Assembly (NCBI RefSeq): GCF_001523745.2
Contig: NZ_CP013387.1
Coordinates: 62,001-126,000 of the forward strand
Source: Burkholderia mayonis
Lineage (GTDB): Bacteria; Pseudomonadota; Gammaproteobacteria; Burkholderiales; Burkholderiaceae
Reading direction: 5' to 3'
Length of the DNA: 64,000 nucleotides
The notes beneath the pieces were generated by a model. The model made no database searches and was not told the DNA's origin. It worked only from the letters and a program-made list of their open reading frames with translations. This document shows, piece by piece, positions 1 to 8,022 of this stretch (the first letter of the stretch is position 1; the number at the start of each line of letters is the position of its first letter). A program made the translations under genes and the position numbers.

Positions 1-1
1 G

Positions 2-958
2 CTCGAGGCCGTTGTTCGCGACCTCGATGTCGAACCGGAACTGGTGCAGATCGAGGCAGCGATTATCGACGTGCAGGACGGGGCGCTCAAGGAGATCGGC
101 TTCGATTGGGCGTTGCAGGCAAGCCGGTTTCGTATCGCGTCGACGACGTCCGGCGCGAGTATCGGCCGGGATCTTCCCGACGCTCAGGGTACGCGCGGGA
201 GCGGGCCGAATTTCTCGATTTTTGGCGGCTCGGGCGCGCTGAACTTCCTGAGCCGCATTCATGCACTGCAAACGCAGGGCAAGGCGAGCGTCCTGTCGCG
301 ACCGAAGCTCGCGACGCTGAACGGCAACGAAGCCGTGTTGACGAATCAGCAGGTGTTCTACCCGCGCGTCAGCAGCGAGCGCGCCGCCCAGCTTTATCAG
401 ATTGACGTGGGGTTGCAGATGCGCGTCGTGCCGGCGGTCGTGCGCAAAAGCGACGGAGCGGCGGACATTCGACTGCAGGTGTTCATCGAAGACGGCATGC
501 TCAGCAGCCGGCGCGTGGATGAATTGCCTGTCACGAGCCGCAGCACGATCACGACGCAAGCGATCGTGCGCGACGGCGAGAGCCTGTTGATTGGCGGATA
601 TGTTCGGAATGCAAACGATGGCCGCGAGGCGAAGGTTCCGCTGCTCGGCGACATTCCGTTGCTGGGCGCGTTGTTTCGTTTTCGCTCGACGCAGGTCGAT
701 CGTCAAGAGCGCTTGTTTTTGATTACGCCAAAACTGCTTGGGGCGAGCGATTCCGAGGATGCGCATCCGATAGCGGGCGCCAACGGCAGGGAACGCGCGC
801 TGGCGGAACGCTTCTGCGCCGCGGCGAGCGTCGGGAAGAGCGGTGGCTTCGACGAACCGGAATGCCCGGCAGCGAAGCCGATCTCGTCGAAGCCCGCGGT
901 CGAGCCGGGCGCGAGCGCCGCGGTCGTCCCGGATGCGTCGCGAGGAGATGCAAATTGA
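2..958 (+). CDS. sctC: T3SS outer-membrane secretin SctC, C-terminal part (partial at window start)
   Basis: This is the C-terminal 318 residues of a type III secretin, the ring that forms the outer-membrane pore. The reading frame is open from base 2, so the gene begins upstream of the window. The segment LDVEPELVQIEAAIIDV followed by SVLSRPKLATLNG, VFYPRV and a late GESLLIGGYVRN...PLLGDIPLLGALF block is the standard secretin domain, with the conserved glycines of the gate and the beta-lip. About 80 residues after the secretin domain are Ala/Pro-rich, as in the pilotin-binding tails of other secretins. The stop codon overlaps the TTG start of sctD. No flagellar or type II secretion genes lie nearby, so the T3SS assignment is firm. 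Confidence 0.93.
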   Translation, partial: LEAVVRDLDVEPELVQIEAAIIDVQDGALKEIGFDWALQASRFRIASTTSGASIGRDLPDAQGTRGSGPNFSIFGGSGALNFLSRIHALQTQGKASVLSRPKLATLNGNEAVLTNQQVFYPRVSSERAAQLYQIDVGLQMRVVPAVVRKSDGAADIRLQVFIEDGMLSSRRVDELPVTSRSTITTQAIVRDGESLLIGGYVRNANDGREAKVPLLGDIPLLGALFRFRSTQVDRQERLFLITPKLLGASDSEDAHPIAGANGRERALAERFCAAASVGKSGGFDEPECPAAKPISSKPAVEPGASAAVVPDASRGDAN

Positions 959-2067
959 ATGGCGCGTCCGACTTCGCGTGTCGCTTCGAGATTTTCGTCC
1001 TGACCGGGCTGCACGCGGGAGCGCGGCTTGTGCTCGACGGGCGCCGCCATACGGTGATCGGCCGTGATCTGGCATGCGACCTCACGCTGCGCGACACGAG
1101 TGTGGCGGACCGCCATTTGATGCTGGTCGAGCGCGACGGAAAGATTCGGGCGATGGGCCTCGATGGTGCGATCGAGGTGAACGGTCTGCCGGTGCCGGAC
1201 GGCAAGGAACGTCTATTGCGCCGTGGGGAGCGGGTCAAGCTCGGCGACGTGTCGCTCGGCCTGGGCGAACCGGGAGCCGCGTGGGACGGAGCGCAAGCGG
1301 ACGAGCCGAAGCTTGCGCGATCCCGGCTGTCGCGTTGGCGCGATCGAATCATGCATTGGATCGCGCAAGACGAAAAGCGTCGGCGCGCCGCGGCCGGATC
1401 GATCATCGTCCTGGCGGCGCTGTGTGCGTGTCTGCCGTTGATGGTCGTGCTGGCGCAATGGAAAAAGCGCAATGAGGTCGTCATGCCCGATACGGTGCAG
1501 ATGGCGCAGCAGATCGGGCGGCGCCTGGCCAGCATGGACATGCGCGGACTTCAGGTTTTCGCCGATCCGACCAGGCACGTCGTCGTCATCGAAGGATATC
1601 TGCCTCGAGATGAAGACGTTCGACGCGCGGAAAAGGTCGCGATTTCGATGAAGGTGCGACCGACGCTACGTTTGCATTCGAACGAGCGAATCGAGCGACA
1701 GGCCCGGGATTATGTTCAGCGCAGCGTGCCGGAGGCGGTGGTGGAGGCGGGCGGGATGGGAGAGGTGCGCGTCGCGTCGCCTGCGGCGTTGCAGCCGCGC
1801 TTTCAGGCCTGGCTGCGCGACCAGATGTTGCGCGACATCACCGGTCTACGCGCGGTTACGTTTAGCGGTCCGGACTACAACCGGACCCAGGAGTTGCCGC
1901 CTCAGCCATTTTCGATTCTGTCGATCGGCACGACGCGCTTTTTGCTTGCGAAGGACGGCGAGCGACTGTTTCCCGGGGCGGAATTGCCGAAAGGTCTGGT
2001 GCTGGTGCGCATCGGTCAAGGATCGATTTTCGTCGAACGGCACGGGGCGGCCGACGACGGCATATGA
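955..2067 (+). CDS. sctD: T3SS inner-membrane ring protein SctD
   Basis: SctD (YscD/EscD type) forms the outer of the two inner-membrane rings and touches the secretin. The product has 370 residues if translated from TTG 955, which sits 7 nt after GAGGAG (942-947) and overlaps the sctC stop (TTGA). The longer open frame upstream is only sctC shadow. Residues about 5-100 form a degenerate FHA-like domain (HTVIGRDLACDLTLRDTSV). One transmembrane helix lies at about 148-168 (SIIVLAALCACLPLMVVL). The periplasmic part follows, with BON-like repeats (VVVIEGYLPRDEDVRRAEK). This FHA-TM-periplasmic layout and the position directly after sctC are typical. The C-terminus is complete. Confidence 0.88.
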   Translation: MNGASDFACRFEIFVLTGLHAGARLVLDGRRHTVIGRDLACDLTLRDTSVADRHLMLVERDGKIRAMGLDGAIEVNGLPVPDGKERLLRRGERVKLGDVSLGLGEPGAAWDGAQADEPKLARSRLSRWRDRIMHWIAQDEKRRRAAAGSIIVLAALCACLPLMVVLAQWKKRNEVVMPDTVQMAQQIGRRLASMDMRGLQVFADPTRHVVVIEGYLPRDEDVRRAEKVAISMKVRPTLRLHSNERIERQARDYVQRSVPEAVVEAGGMGEVRVASPAALQPRFQAWLRDQMLRDITGLRAVTFSGPDYNRTQELPPQPFSILSIGTTRFLLAKDGERLFPGAELPKGLVLVRIGQGSIFVERHGAADDGI

Positions 2068-2129
2068 CCGGCTGCCGCCGACGATTAAGGACGACGTTTG
2101 CGGAAAGTCGGCACGAGCGGAGACGATGG

Positions 2130-2360
2130 ATGAATCTGTTTGCGACGTTGATGGCGGGCAAGCCGTCGAAATTCGAAGCCGCGCTGGATCGGAGCGGTGG
2201 ACTGGACGCGTTGATACGCCAACTGAAGGATGCGGAAGCGGCGATGCGAAAGCAATGGGAGCATCGTCCTGATTCGCAGGATCGAGCATCCGTCCTGCGC
2301 TACGCGGAAGCGATTTCGTGCGCTCGAGTGGAATTGGAGCGATTGAAGGCGTCCGAATAG
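2130..2360 (+). CDS. Small T3SS protein, SctE-like needle co-chaperone candidate
   Basis: This gene encodes 76 residues from ATG 2130, preceded by GGAG at 2119-2122; a longer frame from 2064 is possible but its start lies inside the end of sctD. The protein is predicted almost fully helical (SGGLDALIRQLKDAEAAMRK, then a second helix ending in ARVELERLKASE). Its size, two-helix form and position after sctD match YscE/EscE/SsaE, which pair with the TPR protein SctG to keep the needle subunit soluble. Sequence identity in this family is very low, so the call rests mostly on position: sctD-sctE-x-sctF-sctG. Confidence 0.5.
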   Translation: MNLFATLMAGKPSKFEAALDRSGGLDALIRQLKDAEAAMRKQWEHRPDSQDRASVLRYAEAISCARVELERLKASE

Positions 2361-2409
2361 CAGCGGGCGATGTGAAGTGATGAATCACGATTTTCAGATA
2401 GGAGATTTC

Positions 2410-2832
2410 ATGATAAATCCCGTAAATGCGGGCATTCCGCTGCTGAAGCCGTCATCCCGCACCGAGCCGATCGGTGCGCCGGCGAATGCTCCCGTCGCGC
2501 CCTTCGCGACGCACGCCCAGACAGCGCACCGCGCGAGCACTGCCGAAACGCTGCAAAACGGCCTGAATGGACAGCGTTCGTCCCTAGCTTCGACGGCTCC
2601 GTCGCCGGAGCGCAGCGGCTCGAACGCCGCAGAGAAAAGCGGATTCAACTTCGGCGACATGCTGAAGAAGCTGACGGATTTGACCAAAGCGATCGGCGAA
2701 CCGCTGTCCCAGATCTTCAAAGTGATTACCGACCTGATGAAAGGCGGGGTAAACATGGCGTCGTCGTTGGGTTCGCTCGCAATGAGCGCGATGTCGCCCG
2801 TGCTGGGCATGGTCAAATCGATCGTCAAATAA
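2410..2832 (+). CDS. Unrecognised 140-aa protein between sctE and sctF, possible T3SS substrate
   Basis: I do not recognise this protein. The start at ATG 2410 follows AGGAG at 2400-2404; ATG 2380 is an alternative 10 codons upstream. The first 75 residues are polar, rich in Ala, Ser and Pro, and look disordered, as in secreted substrates. Residues about 75-140 are amphipathic to hydrophobic (FGDMLKKLTDLTKAIGE, then GGVNMASSLGSLAMSAMSPV) and could form a helical hairpin. There is no cleavable signal peptide. Its place inside the needle gene group, ahead of sctF, suggests an extracellular filament, tip or early substrate. It could also be a small translocator. This is inference from position and composition only. 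Confidence 0.55.
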   Translation: MINPVNAGIPLLKPSSRTEPIGAPANAPVAPFATHAQTAHRASTAETLQNGLNGQRSSLASTAPSPERSGSNAAEKSGFNFGDMLKKLTDLTKAIGEPLSQIFKVITDLMKGGVNMASSLGSLAMSAMSPVLGMVKSIVK

Positions 2833-2898
2833 CGCGATCTGACCTGTAGCGAACGATGCCGAATGGCGGCATCGAGATTTCTTTAAAGGAGAGTAGTT

Positions 2899-3132
2899 AT
2901 GGCGTCTATTGGCGTGATTGCTAATGCGATGTATATCGTCCAAAAGAACGCAGCCGACCGGATGGAGCAGAAGGCTCAGTCGATGTCGGGGCAGACCGAT
3001 CTCGATCAGAAGGATCTGAACGAGCTTCAGGTGCTGACCGAACTGTACAAGGCGACGAACCAGTCGACACAGGCGGTGATCTCGGCTGTGGGCGAAGGCA
3101 TGTCGGTGGCCGCGCGCGCAACGAACCGATAA
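2899..3132 (+). CDS. sctF: Probable T3SS needle subunit SctF
   Basis: This is a 77-residue, cysteine-free helical protein with a strong ribosome binding site (AAAGGAG, 2884-2890) before ATG 2899. A helix (MYIVQKNAADRMEQKAQ) is followed by a polar turn and a second long helix (LNELQVLTELYKATNQSTQA). That helix-turn-helix form and size match needle proteins (YscF, MxiH, SsaG). The usual needle turn with a Pro is replaced by a Gly/Asp-rich loop (SGQTDLDQKD), and the tail ends in RATNR rather than an aliphatic residue, so it is divergent. The next gene encodes a TPR chaperone as in yscE-yscF-yscG. A stable stem-loop follows the stop codon. An alternative is a Hrp-type pilin. Confidence 0.6.
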   Translation: MASIGVIANAMYIVQKNAADRMEQKAQSMSGQTDLDQKDLNELQVLTELYKATNQSTQAVISAVGEGMSVAARATNR

Positions 3133-3141
3133 GCGAACGGC

Positions 3142-3168
3142 GGAAGCCCGTTCTGTCGACGGGCTTCC
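3142..3168 (+). terminator. Strong stem-loop between sctF and sctG (attenuator or 3'-end stabiliser)
   Basis: A perfect 10-bp stem GGAAGCCCGT / ACGGGCTTCC (3142-3151 with 3159-3168) encloses a 7-nt loop, 9 nt after the sctF stop. No T-run follows, so it is not a complete intrinsic terminator. Such a hairpin after a needle gene could raise the level of the sctF message relative to downstream genes by blocking 3' decay or by partial attenuation. Confidence 0.6.
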
Positions 3169-3195
3169 GTGCTCGGGCGTAAAGAGAGATTGCCG

Positions 3196-3627
3196 ATGGA
3201 CGACGCGAAGGTTATCGAGCAGATCAATCAGGTCGGCTATTTTCTGCGAAGAAAGAAGCGCTTCGACTCGGCTTTGCGAGTGTTTCAGGCCTTGCGGCGG
3301 CTCCAGCCGGAGTACGGCTATCCGCATTTGGGAGAGGCGCTCGTTCATGCCGAAGCGGGCGATTTCGCCGCGGCAAAGCTGCATCTGCAAATCGTGCTGT
3401 CGCGACAGCCGGAGAACAGCTTCGCACTGGCTTGTCTGGGGCTTGCAATGCTGCAGAGCGGGGATGGCAATTGGCGCGTTCCGATGCTGCAGGCGGCGAA
3501 CACCACTGACAGTCTGGGGGGCAAACAGATGGCGCGCGAGATCCTCGCTGCGATCGACACGCGCGGCCAACCGCGTGCCGCGGCGCCAGTGTGCTCGACC
3601 GCAGGGCGCCTCAAGCGTTCCTTTTGA
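3196..3627 (+). CDS. T3SS TPR protein, SctG-type needle chaperone
   Basis: This encodes a 143-residue all-helical protein with tetratricopeptide repeats: a helix pair with RVFQALRRLQPEYGYPHLGEALVHAEAG, then DFAAAKLHLQIVLSRQPENSFALACLGLAML. These match the TPR positions (small residues at 8 and 20, Pro at 32). Start ATG 3196 follows AGAGAGA; an in-frame start at 3169 lies in the stem-loop and is less likely. YscG, SsaH-like and HrpG-like proteins of this size bind the needle subunit in the cytoplasm, together with SctE. The location right after the needle candidate supports that role. The last 20 residues overlap the region upstream of sctI. Confidence 0.75.
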   Translation: MDDAKVIEQINQVGYFLRRKKRFDSALRVFQALRRLQPEYGYPHLGEALVHAEAGDFAAAKLHLQIVLSRQPENSFALACLGLAMLQSGDGNWRVPMLQAANTTDSLGGKQMAREILAAIDTRGQPRAAAPVCSTAGRLKRSF

Positions 3628-3650
3628 CGATTGACGAAGGAATCTGGGAT

Positions 3651-3995
3651 ATGGAATCGATTTCTGCATTGACCCTGTCGGGTCATCGTGAATTACTGCG
3701 CACGCAGGCGCCGCGACCGCAGCCGGTGGACGCACCGATCGACTTGGCAAACACGGTCGAATCCGCGCGTGCGACGGGCCCCATCGCCGCTATTCGTCGT
3801 GCCGAGACGATGCTCGCGCGCGACGACGCGATGTTGATGCGGCACCTCGGACAAATCGACGCCGCGAAGATCGGCATCGCCAGCCTGCATCAGCTTCAAA
3901 TTCGCACGATCCTCTTCAAGGTGAAACACGAGGCCGTGACGGGCATCGTCACGAACCTGAACCAATCGATCAAGACGGTTCTGAATGCAGCGTGA
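3651..3995 (+). CDS. sctI: T3SS inner rod protein SctI
   Basis: The 114-residue product fits the inner rod family (YscI/SsaI/HrpB2-like), which anchors the needle in the export apparatus. The N-terminal half is polar; the C-terminal half (residues about 55-110) is helical with the family pattern of a conserved helix ending in hydrophobic residues (GIASLHQLQIRTILFKV, then NLNQSIKTVLNAA). ATG 3651 is chosen because AAGGAA lies about 10 nt upstream and the longer frame overlaps sctG. The gene overlaps sctJ by 11 nt, as sctI and sctJ commonly do. Identity rests on size, C-terminal helix and position. Confidence 0.75.
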   Translation: MESISALTLSGHRELLRTQAPRPQPVDAPIDLANTVESARATGPIAAIRRAETMLARDDAMLMRHLGQIDAAKIGIASLHQLQIRTILFKVKHEAVTGIVTNLNQSIKTVLNAA

Positions 3996-4833
3996 CGACA
4001 TCATCGCAAAGCGTCCGTTTCTTCGACGTTCCAGGTCGCTGTGGCTGGCGGCATTCGCCGCCGCGACACTGACCGCTTGTGGCAATGCCGCGCTGTTCGA
4101 CCAGATCGGCGAAAGCGATGCGAACGAGATGCTGTCGGTGTTGGGGCGAGCGGGCATTCCCGCCGGGAAGGATCAGCGCAGCGCCGACGGATGGCGCTTG
4201 TCGGTGGCAAGCTCCGATGTCGCGCTCGCGCTCGAAATCCTGAACTCGGCAGGCTTGCCTCGCGAACGGTTCAAGAGCATCGGCGAGCTATTCCCGAAAG
4301 AAGGTTTGATCGCGACGCCTGTCGAGGAGCATATGCGCTCGATTTACGCGATCTCGCAGGAGTTGAGCAAGACGATCTCGATTATCGATGGCGTCATCTC
4401 GGCGCGTGTACATCTCAACATTCCGAAGCGCGAACCGTTGTTGCGCGCTCGGCAGACGCCGACTGCCTCGGTATTCGTCAAATACCGGGCCGAGGTCAAC
4501 ATGCAGCAGAACACGCTCGCGATCAAGGATCTCGTCGTCGGGGCCGTCAAGGATCTCGATCGGTCGAACGTGACAGTCGCGCTGTTTCCATGGTCTCCGC
4601 AATCGGCGATGCCCGCGTCGACCGAATATGTCCAGACACTCGGCATGGCGGTTTCGCCGCGCAGCTACGGGAGATTGATGTGGCTGGTTTTTCTGCCATG
4701 GATTTTGCTCGGCGCGGGCGTGGCGGCGGGTCTCTTCGTCGTGGCGCGCTCGATGGAGCGCGACTGGCTCGGACGGATGAGCGAGGGAAAACTGAAGCGA
4801 TGGCTGAAGAGAATCAGGCAATCTCATGAATGA
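3985..4833 (+). CDS. sctJ: T3SS inner-membrane ring lipoprotein SctJ
   Basis: SctJ (YscJ/PrgK/HrcJ) forms the inner ring of the basal body. The 282-residue product has a lipobox (TLTACGN, lipidated Cys32), then the two ring-building domains joined by a linker: DANEMLSVLGRAGIPA, SVASSDVALALEILNSAGLP, FPKEGLIATPVEEHMR, and ISARVHLNIPKREPL, all classic YscJ/FliF family signatures. A C-terminal transmembrane helix lies at about 230-255 (LPWILLGAGVAAGLFVVA) with a short basic cytoplasmic tail. It is full length. It overlaps sctI upstream and sctK downstream (8 nt), so the three are translationally coupled. Confidence 0.95.
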   Translation: MQRDDIIAKRPFLRRSRSLWLAAFAAATLTACGNAALFDQIGESDANEMLSVLGRAGIPAGKDQRSADGWRLSVASSDVALALEILNSAGLPRERFKSIGELFPKEGLIATPVEEHMRSIYAISQELSKTISIIDGVISARVHLNIPKREPLLRARQTPTASVFVKYRAEVNMQQNTLAIKDLVVGAVKDLDRSNVTVALFPWSPQSAMPASTEYVQTLGMAVSPRSYGRLMWLVFLPWILLGAGVAAGLFVVARSMERDWLGRMSEGKLKRWLKRIRQSHE

Positions 4834-5476
4834 TGCGAACTTGCCGCGCGGCGTCAAACGGATGCTGTGGAATCTGAACGTGAACGTCGCGCATGATGTC
4901 CACCCGTTATGGAGGGAGCGCTCGGACCGGGCGCCCGGCACGCCTTGCGTGTCGCGTGCGGAGACTTTTTCCATGCGCCTGATCGAGCAGCATCGGCTCG
5001 GCTTCGTGAGCACGGCGCTATGGGATGACGAACTGGGCCGGATCGCTTTGCTCGACGCGATAGATCTGCGTAGGCTGGCTCGCCTCGGCTCGGCCGTCGC
5101 CATGCGAGAGTCGATTCGACTCTGCGTGTTGGGCAATGACGTCCGGCACTGCACGCGCGTACTCGGCCGCGGTTTGGTCGACCGCGTACTCGCGCTTCCA
5201 TGCAGCGTCGACGCTGTGCCGCTCGGCCGCTTGAACGGAACAGGCATGACGCAGCGGCTGCCGCTTCGCCTGCTGCGGTTCCAGCGACGCATATTGCGCG
5301 CCCTGTGCGACTGCCTGCCGGATTCAGCCGCGCGGCGGGTGCGATTGAAATTTCGTCCCGGATATTTCAAGCATGCCGAACCAGTCGATGACGCGCGCAA
5401 GTGCGCGAAAGTCGTATTGGCCATGCACGAGCATGCGGACCTGAGTGCACGCGCGAAATGTATTTTAGGGTACTGA
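4826..5476 (+). CDS. sctK: T3SS sorting-platform protein SctK
   Basis: The 216-residue soluble protein belongs to the YscK/HrpB4-like family, adaptors that connect the SctQ-SctL-SctN sorting platform to the SctD ring. The recognisable part is the middle: RLARLGSAVAMRESIRL followed by CTRVLGRGLVDRVL, a motif set typical of SctK. It contains no membrane segment. The start ATG 4826 overlaps the end of sctJ, and the end overlaps the chosen start of sctL by 19 nt. The family diverges rapidly, so the order J-K-L adds weight. Confidence 0.8.
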   Translation: MNDANLPRGVKRMLWNLNVNVAHDVHPLWRERSDRAPGTPCVSRAETFSMRLIEQHRLGFVSTALWDDELGRIALLDAIDLRRLARLGSAVAMRESIRLCVLGNDVRHCTRVLGRGLVDRVLALPCSVDAVPLGRLNGTGMTQRLPLRLLRFQRRILRALCDCLPDSAARRVRLKFRPGYFKHAEPVDDARKCAKVVLAMHEHADLSARAKCILGY

Positions 5477-6093
5477 AAAACGCTGTCGGCGAGAGCGATG
5501 TGTTTTCCGCGTCGCGAGTCGTCAAGGCGGAGGCGGTTGAGGCATTGTTCGAAGCGATCGACCTGCGTAAGCGTCTCGTTGCGGACCTCGAGCAGGCACG
5601 CGTCGATCGACTGGCCGCGATTGAAGACGCGCGTCGGGACGGTTACGCACAAGGCAAGCGAGAAGCCTTCCAGACCATGGCGGAGCGCTTGCAAAACGCA
5701 CACGGTTTTTTCGATCGCGCGCACGCAACCTTCGAGGCGCAATTCGCGAGCTTTGTCCGGTTGGCAGTGACGCGACTCGTTGGCCAGCTATCGGATGGCG
5801 CGAGAGTGCAGGCGGTGATTCAGCATGCGCGCGCGGAATTTGAAGAGGCGCATGCGCTGAGCGTCGTCGTGCATCCCGACGACGCATCCGCGGCGCGCGA
5901 CGCGATGGCGCGCTGGCCGTCGTCGGGACGATCGGTGCTCGTGGAAGACGCGTCGATCGGACGAGGCGATTGCCGACTCGAATCTCCGTTTGCCGTAGTC
6001 GAGTACGAATGGCGCGCGCTATTCGAGGGAATTGAACGAGCGGCGCTTGAAGCCTGGCGCGATACGGAGCCGCTCGAGAAGGAGAGAGGGTGA
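5458..6093 (+). CDS. sctL: T3SS ATPase stator SctL
   Basis: The 211-residue product is an SctL (YscL/HrpE/FliH) homologue, which holds the ATPase SctN and links it to SctQ. Residues about 25-75 form a coiled coil (LFEAIDLRKRLVADLEQA, ARRDGYAQGKREAFQTMAER), including the G-x3-G-like small-residue helix (GYAQGK) seen in FliH. The C-terminal half matches the V-ATPase-E-like domain (VVVHPDDASAARDAM, VLVEDASIGRGDCRLES). ATG 5458 is preferred to the upstream in-frame start at 5401, which lies deep in sctK. The stop overlaps the GTG start of sctQ by 4 nt (GTGA). Confidence 0.88.
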   Translation: MYFRVLKNAVGESDVFSASRVVKAEAVEALFEAIDLRKRLVADLEQARVDRLAAIEDARRDGYAQGKREAFQTMAERLQNAHGFFDRAHATFEAQFASFVRLAVTRLVGQLSDGARVQAVIQHARAEFEEAHALSVVVHPDDASAARDAMARWPSSGRSVLVEDASIGRGDCRLESPFAVVEYEWRALFEGIERAALEAWRDTEPLEKERG

Positions 6094-7100
6094 GTTTTAC
6101 TGAACAAATCGCGACGAACGCGCACGTCGAATCGCCGCAGCCGTTCGATGGCGATTTCCGGCTTCGCTGCGCGGACGTCTTGTCGCGCGTCGAATGGCAC
6201 ACGCTGAATCAATTGATCGCGCTGTCGTGCCGACGCATCGGTTTCAGGCCGCTTGGCGATGCGAAAAGCAACGGAACGGAGCGTGCGACGTGCCTGGTGA
6301 CGGATATCGGCGGAGTGAGGATCGCCATTTATTTCGCCGGATATCGGCGTGGACCGCATCGGCGCTGGTTTGCCTTCGACAGCCTGTCGCCGGCAATGCG
6401 CGCCGAGCTATGGTCATTGCGCAATGCAGGGTTGCTCGACGCGCTCGAACAGGTGTTTGCCGCACCGGTGTCGATACACGCCGTGGCCGACGAAGCGGTT
6501 CCCGCCGGCTTGATGCGGGTTTCATTGCGTCTGGCGTGGATCGAGATCGGCTGCTGGGCTGATGCGGCGACGGCGGCGCGTGCGCTCGTGCCGACGCGCG
6601 CGCACAGGCTGCCCGCGCTGCCCGCGCTGTCCGCGCTGCCCGTTGCTTGCACGCTGAGGCTGCGCGGAGTGCGTTTGGATCGCGCCGAATACCTGGCGCT
6701 CGGATTCGGCGACATCGTCGTGATCGGACGAGAGAGCACGGGGCCGCTGCGCGGCGAGTTGGTCGCAGATGGTTTGGGCTACCGATATCCGGTGGCTTGC
6801 GAGAAGGAAGGGACGGTGATGATCGAACAAGACGAAATGACGCTCGATACGCGCAGTGCGCGCGCGGATCTGGATGATCGGCACGTGGAACTGACGGTCG
6901 TACTGGCGACTTGCCGAATGACGCTGGGTGAGCTCGCGAATTTGAGAAGCGGGCAAGTGTTGCGGCTCGCGAAGGCCGCCGACGAGATGTCGGTTGATCT
7001 TTGCTATTGCGACTCGCGTTTCGCGCAAGGCCGTCTGGTCGAAATAGACGGGTTGCTGGGCGTGCGCATCGACGCGATGAGCGTGAGCGCTGCCGCATGA
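6090..7100 (+). CDS. sctQ: T3SS cytoplasmic ring / sorting platform protein SctQ
   Basis: SctQ (YscQ/HrcQ/FliN-like) builds the cytoplasmic pods that receive substrates. The 336-residue protein starts with GTG 6090, 4-nt overlap with sctL and a GGAGAGAG site just upstream. The C-terminal SPOA domain is clear at about residues 260-330 (VELTVVLATCRMTLGEL, LRSGQVLRLAKAAD, GRLVEIDGLLGVRI). A first, weaker SPOA-like segment covers about 185-250. The N-terminal half is variable, as is normal. An in-frame Ala/Leu/Pro micro-repeat (LPALPALSALP) lies near residue 175. No internal start for a short SctQ isoform was established. Confidence 0.9.
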   Translation: MSFTEQIATNAHVESPQPFDGDFRLRCADVLSRVEWHTLNQLIALSCRRIGFRPLGDAKSNGTERATCLVTDIGGVRIAIYFAGYRRGPHRRWFAFDSLSPAMRAELWSLRNAGLLDALEQVFAAPVSIHAVADEAVPAGLMRVSLRLAWIEIGCWADAATAARALVPTRAHRLPALPALSALPVACTLRLRGVRLDRAEYLALGFGDIVVIGRESTGPLRGELVADGLGYRYPVACEKEGTVMIEQDEMTLDTRSARADLDDRHVELTVVLATCRMTLGELANLRSGQVLRLAKAADEMSVDLCYCDSRFAQGRLVEIDGLLGVRIDAMSVSAAA

Positions 7101-7738
7101 CCCTCGATCAGCCGCTCGACCTGCTCGCGCTGGCCGTCGCGATGAGCATGCTGCCCGCAGCCTGCGTGCTCGTCACGTCGTTTACGAAGATCGCCGTCGT
7201 GTTCGCGCTCGTGAAGAACGCGATCGGCATTCAGCAGGTGCCGTCGACGCTCGTTACGAACGCTCTCGCGCTCATCGTAACCCTGTACGTGATGGCGCCC
7301 GTGCTGAGCGACGTGGCGGCGAACGCATCGAACGGGCCTGCACGCGGGCAAAGTCGGATCGAGTGGCTCTCGGGGGCCGTGAGCGGTCCGGTTGGCGGAT
7401 TCATGAAAAAGCACGTCGATCCTCGCGAGCAGGAACGCTTGATCGCCAGCGCTGCGCAAATCTGGCCGGACGCCATGGCGAAGTCCGTGAAGCCGGACGA
7501 TTTCTTCATCCTCGCGCCCGCATTCGCGATTTCGGAGCTGACCGCGGCGTTCAAGATCGGTTTCGTACTGTATCTGGCGTTCGTCGCCATCGACTTGATC
7601 GTCGCCAATATTCTCATGGCGATGGGAATGATTATGTTCTCGCCGACGATCGTGTCGATTCCGTTGAAGATCGTGCTGTTCGCCCTAGCGGACGGCTGGT
7701 CCCGGCTCATTCAGTCGCTGATCTTGACCTATCGCTAA
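7097..7738 (+). CDS. sctR: T3SS export apparatus protein SctR
   Basis: SctR (FliP/YscR/HrcR) forms the pentameric core of the export gate in the inner membrane. The 213-residue product starts at ATG 7097 with an ATGA overlap of sctQ. Conserved family segments are visible: CVLVTSFTKIAVVFALVKNA, QQVPSTLVTNALALIVT, FFILAPAFAISELTAAFKIG, and NILMAMGMIMFSPTIVSIPL. Four hydrophobic segments are in the expected positions. It is full length and its termination codon overlaps the sctS start by one base. Confidence 0.96.
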   Translation: MTLDQPLDLLALAVAMSMLPAACVLVTSFTKIAVVFALVKNAIGIQQVPSTLVTNALALIVTLYVMAPVLSDVAANASNGPARGQSRIEWLSGAVSGPVGGFMKKHVDPREQERLIASAAQIWPDAMAKSVKPDDFFILAPAFAISELTAAFKIGFVLYLAFVAIDLIVANILMAMGMIMFSPTIVSIPLKIVLFALADGWSRLIQSLILTYR

Positions 7739-8022
7739 TGGATACGTTTTCGCTCGGGCACGCAGTCGAGCAGGTGATGGCGTCGGTCGTGATCGTCAGC
7801 GGGCCCGTGGTGCTCGCGGCCCTCGTGGTCGGCGTGCTCGTGGGCATCGCTCAGGCCGTGACTCAGGTCCAGGATCAGTCGATCGGATATGGCGTCAAGA
7901 TTGCGGTCGTGCTGTTCATTCTCGCGCTCTTCGGCAAGTGGATGGCCGTCGAGATGCTCGCCGCGTTCGAGCGCGGCTTCGAATGGATTCCGCAAATCGG
8001 TTCGGGGAGCGCCGGCACGTGA
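7738..8022 (+). CDS. sctS: T3SS export apparatus protein SctS
   Basis: SctS (FliQ/YscS/HrcS) is the small two-helix export gate subunit. The 94-residue product has both hydrophobic helices (VIVSGPVVLAALVVGVLVGI and IAVVLFILALFGKWM), joined by the invariant loop AQAVTQVQDQSI. The start ATG 7738 overlaps the sctR stop (TAATG). It is slightly longer than the usual 86-89 residues because of a C-terminal extension ending in GSGSAGT. The stop overlaps the GTG start of sctT. Confidence 0.95.
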   Translation: MDTFSLGHAVEQVMASVVIVSGPVVLAALVVGVLVGIAQAVTQVQDQSIGYGVKIAVVLFILALFGKWMAVEMLAAFERGFEWIPQIGSGSAGT

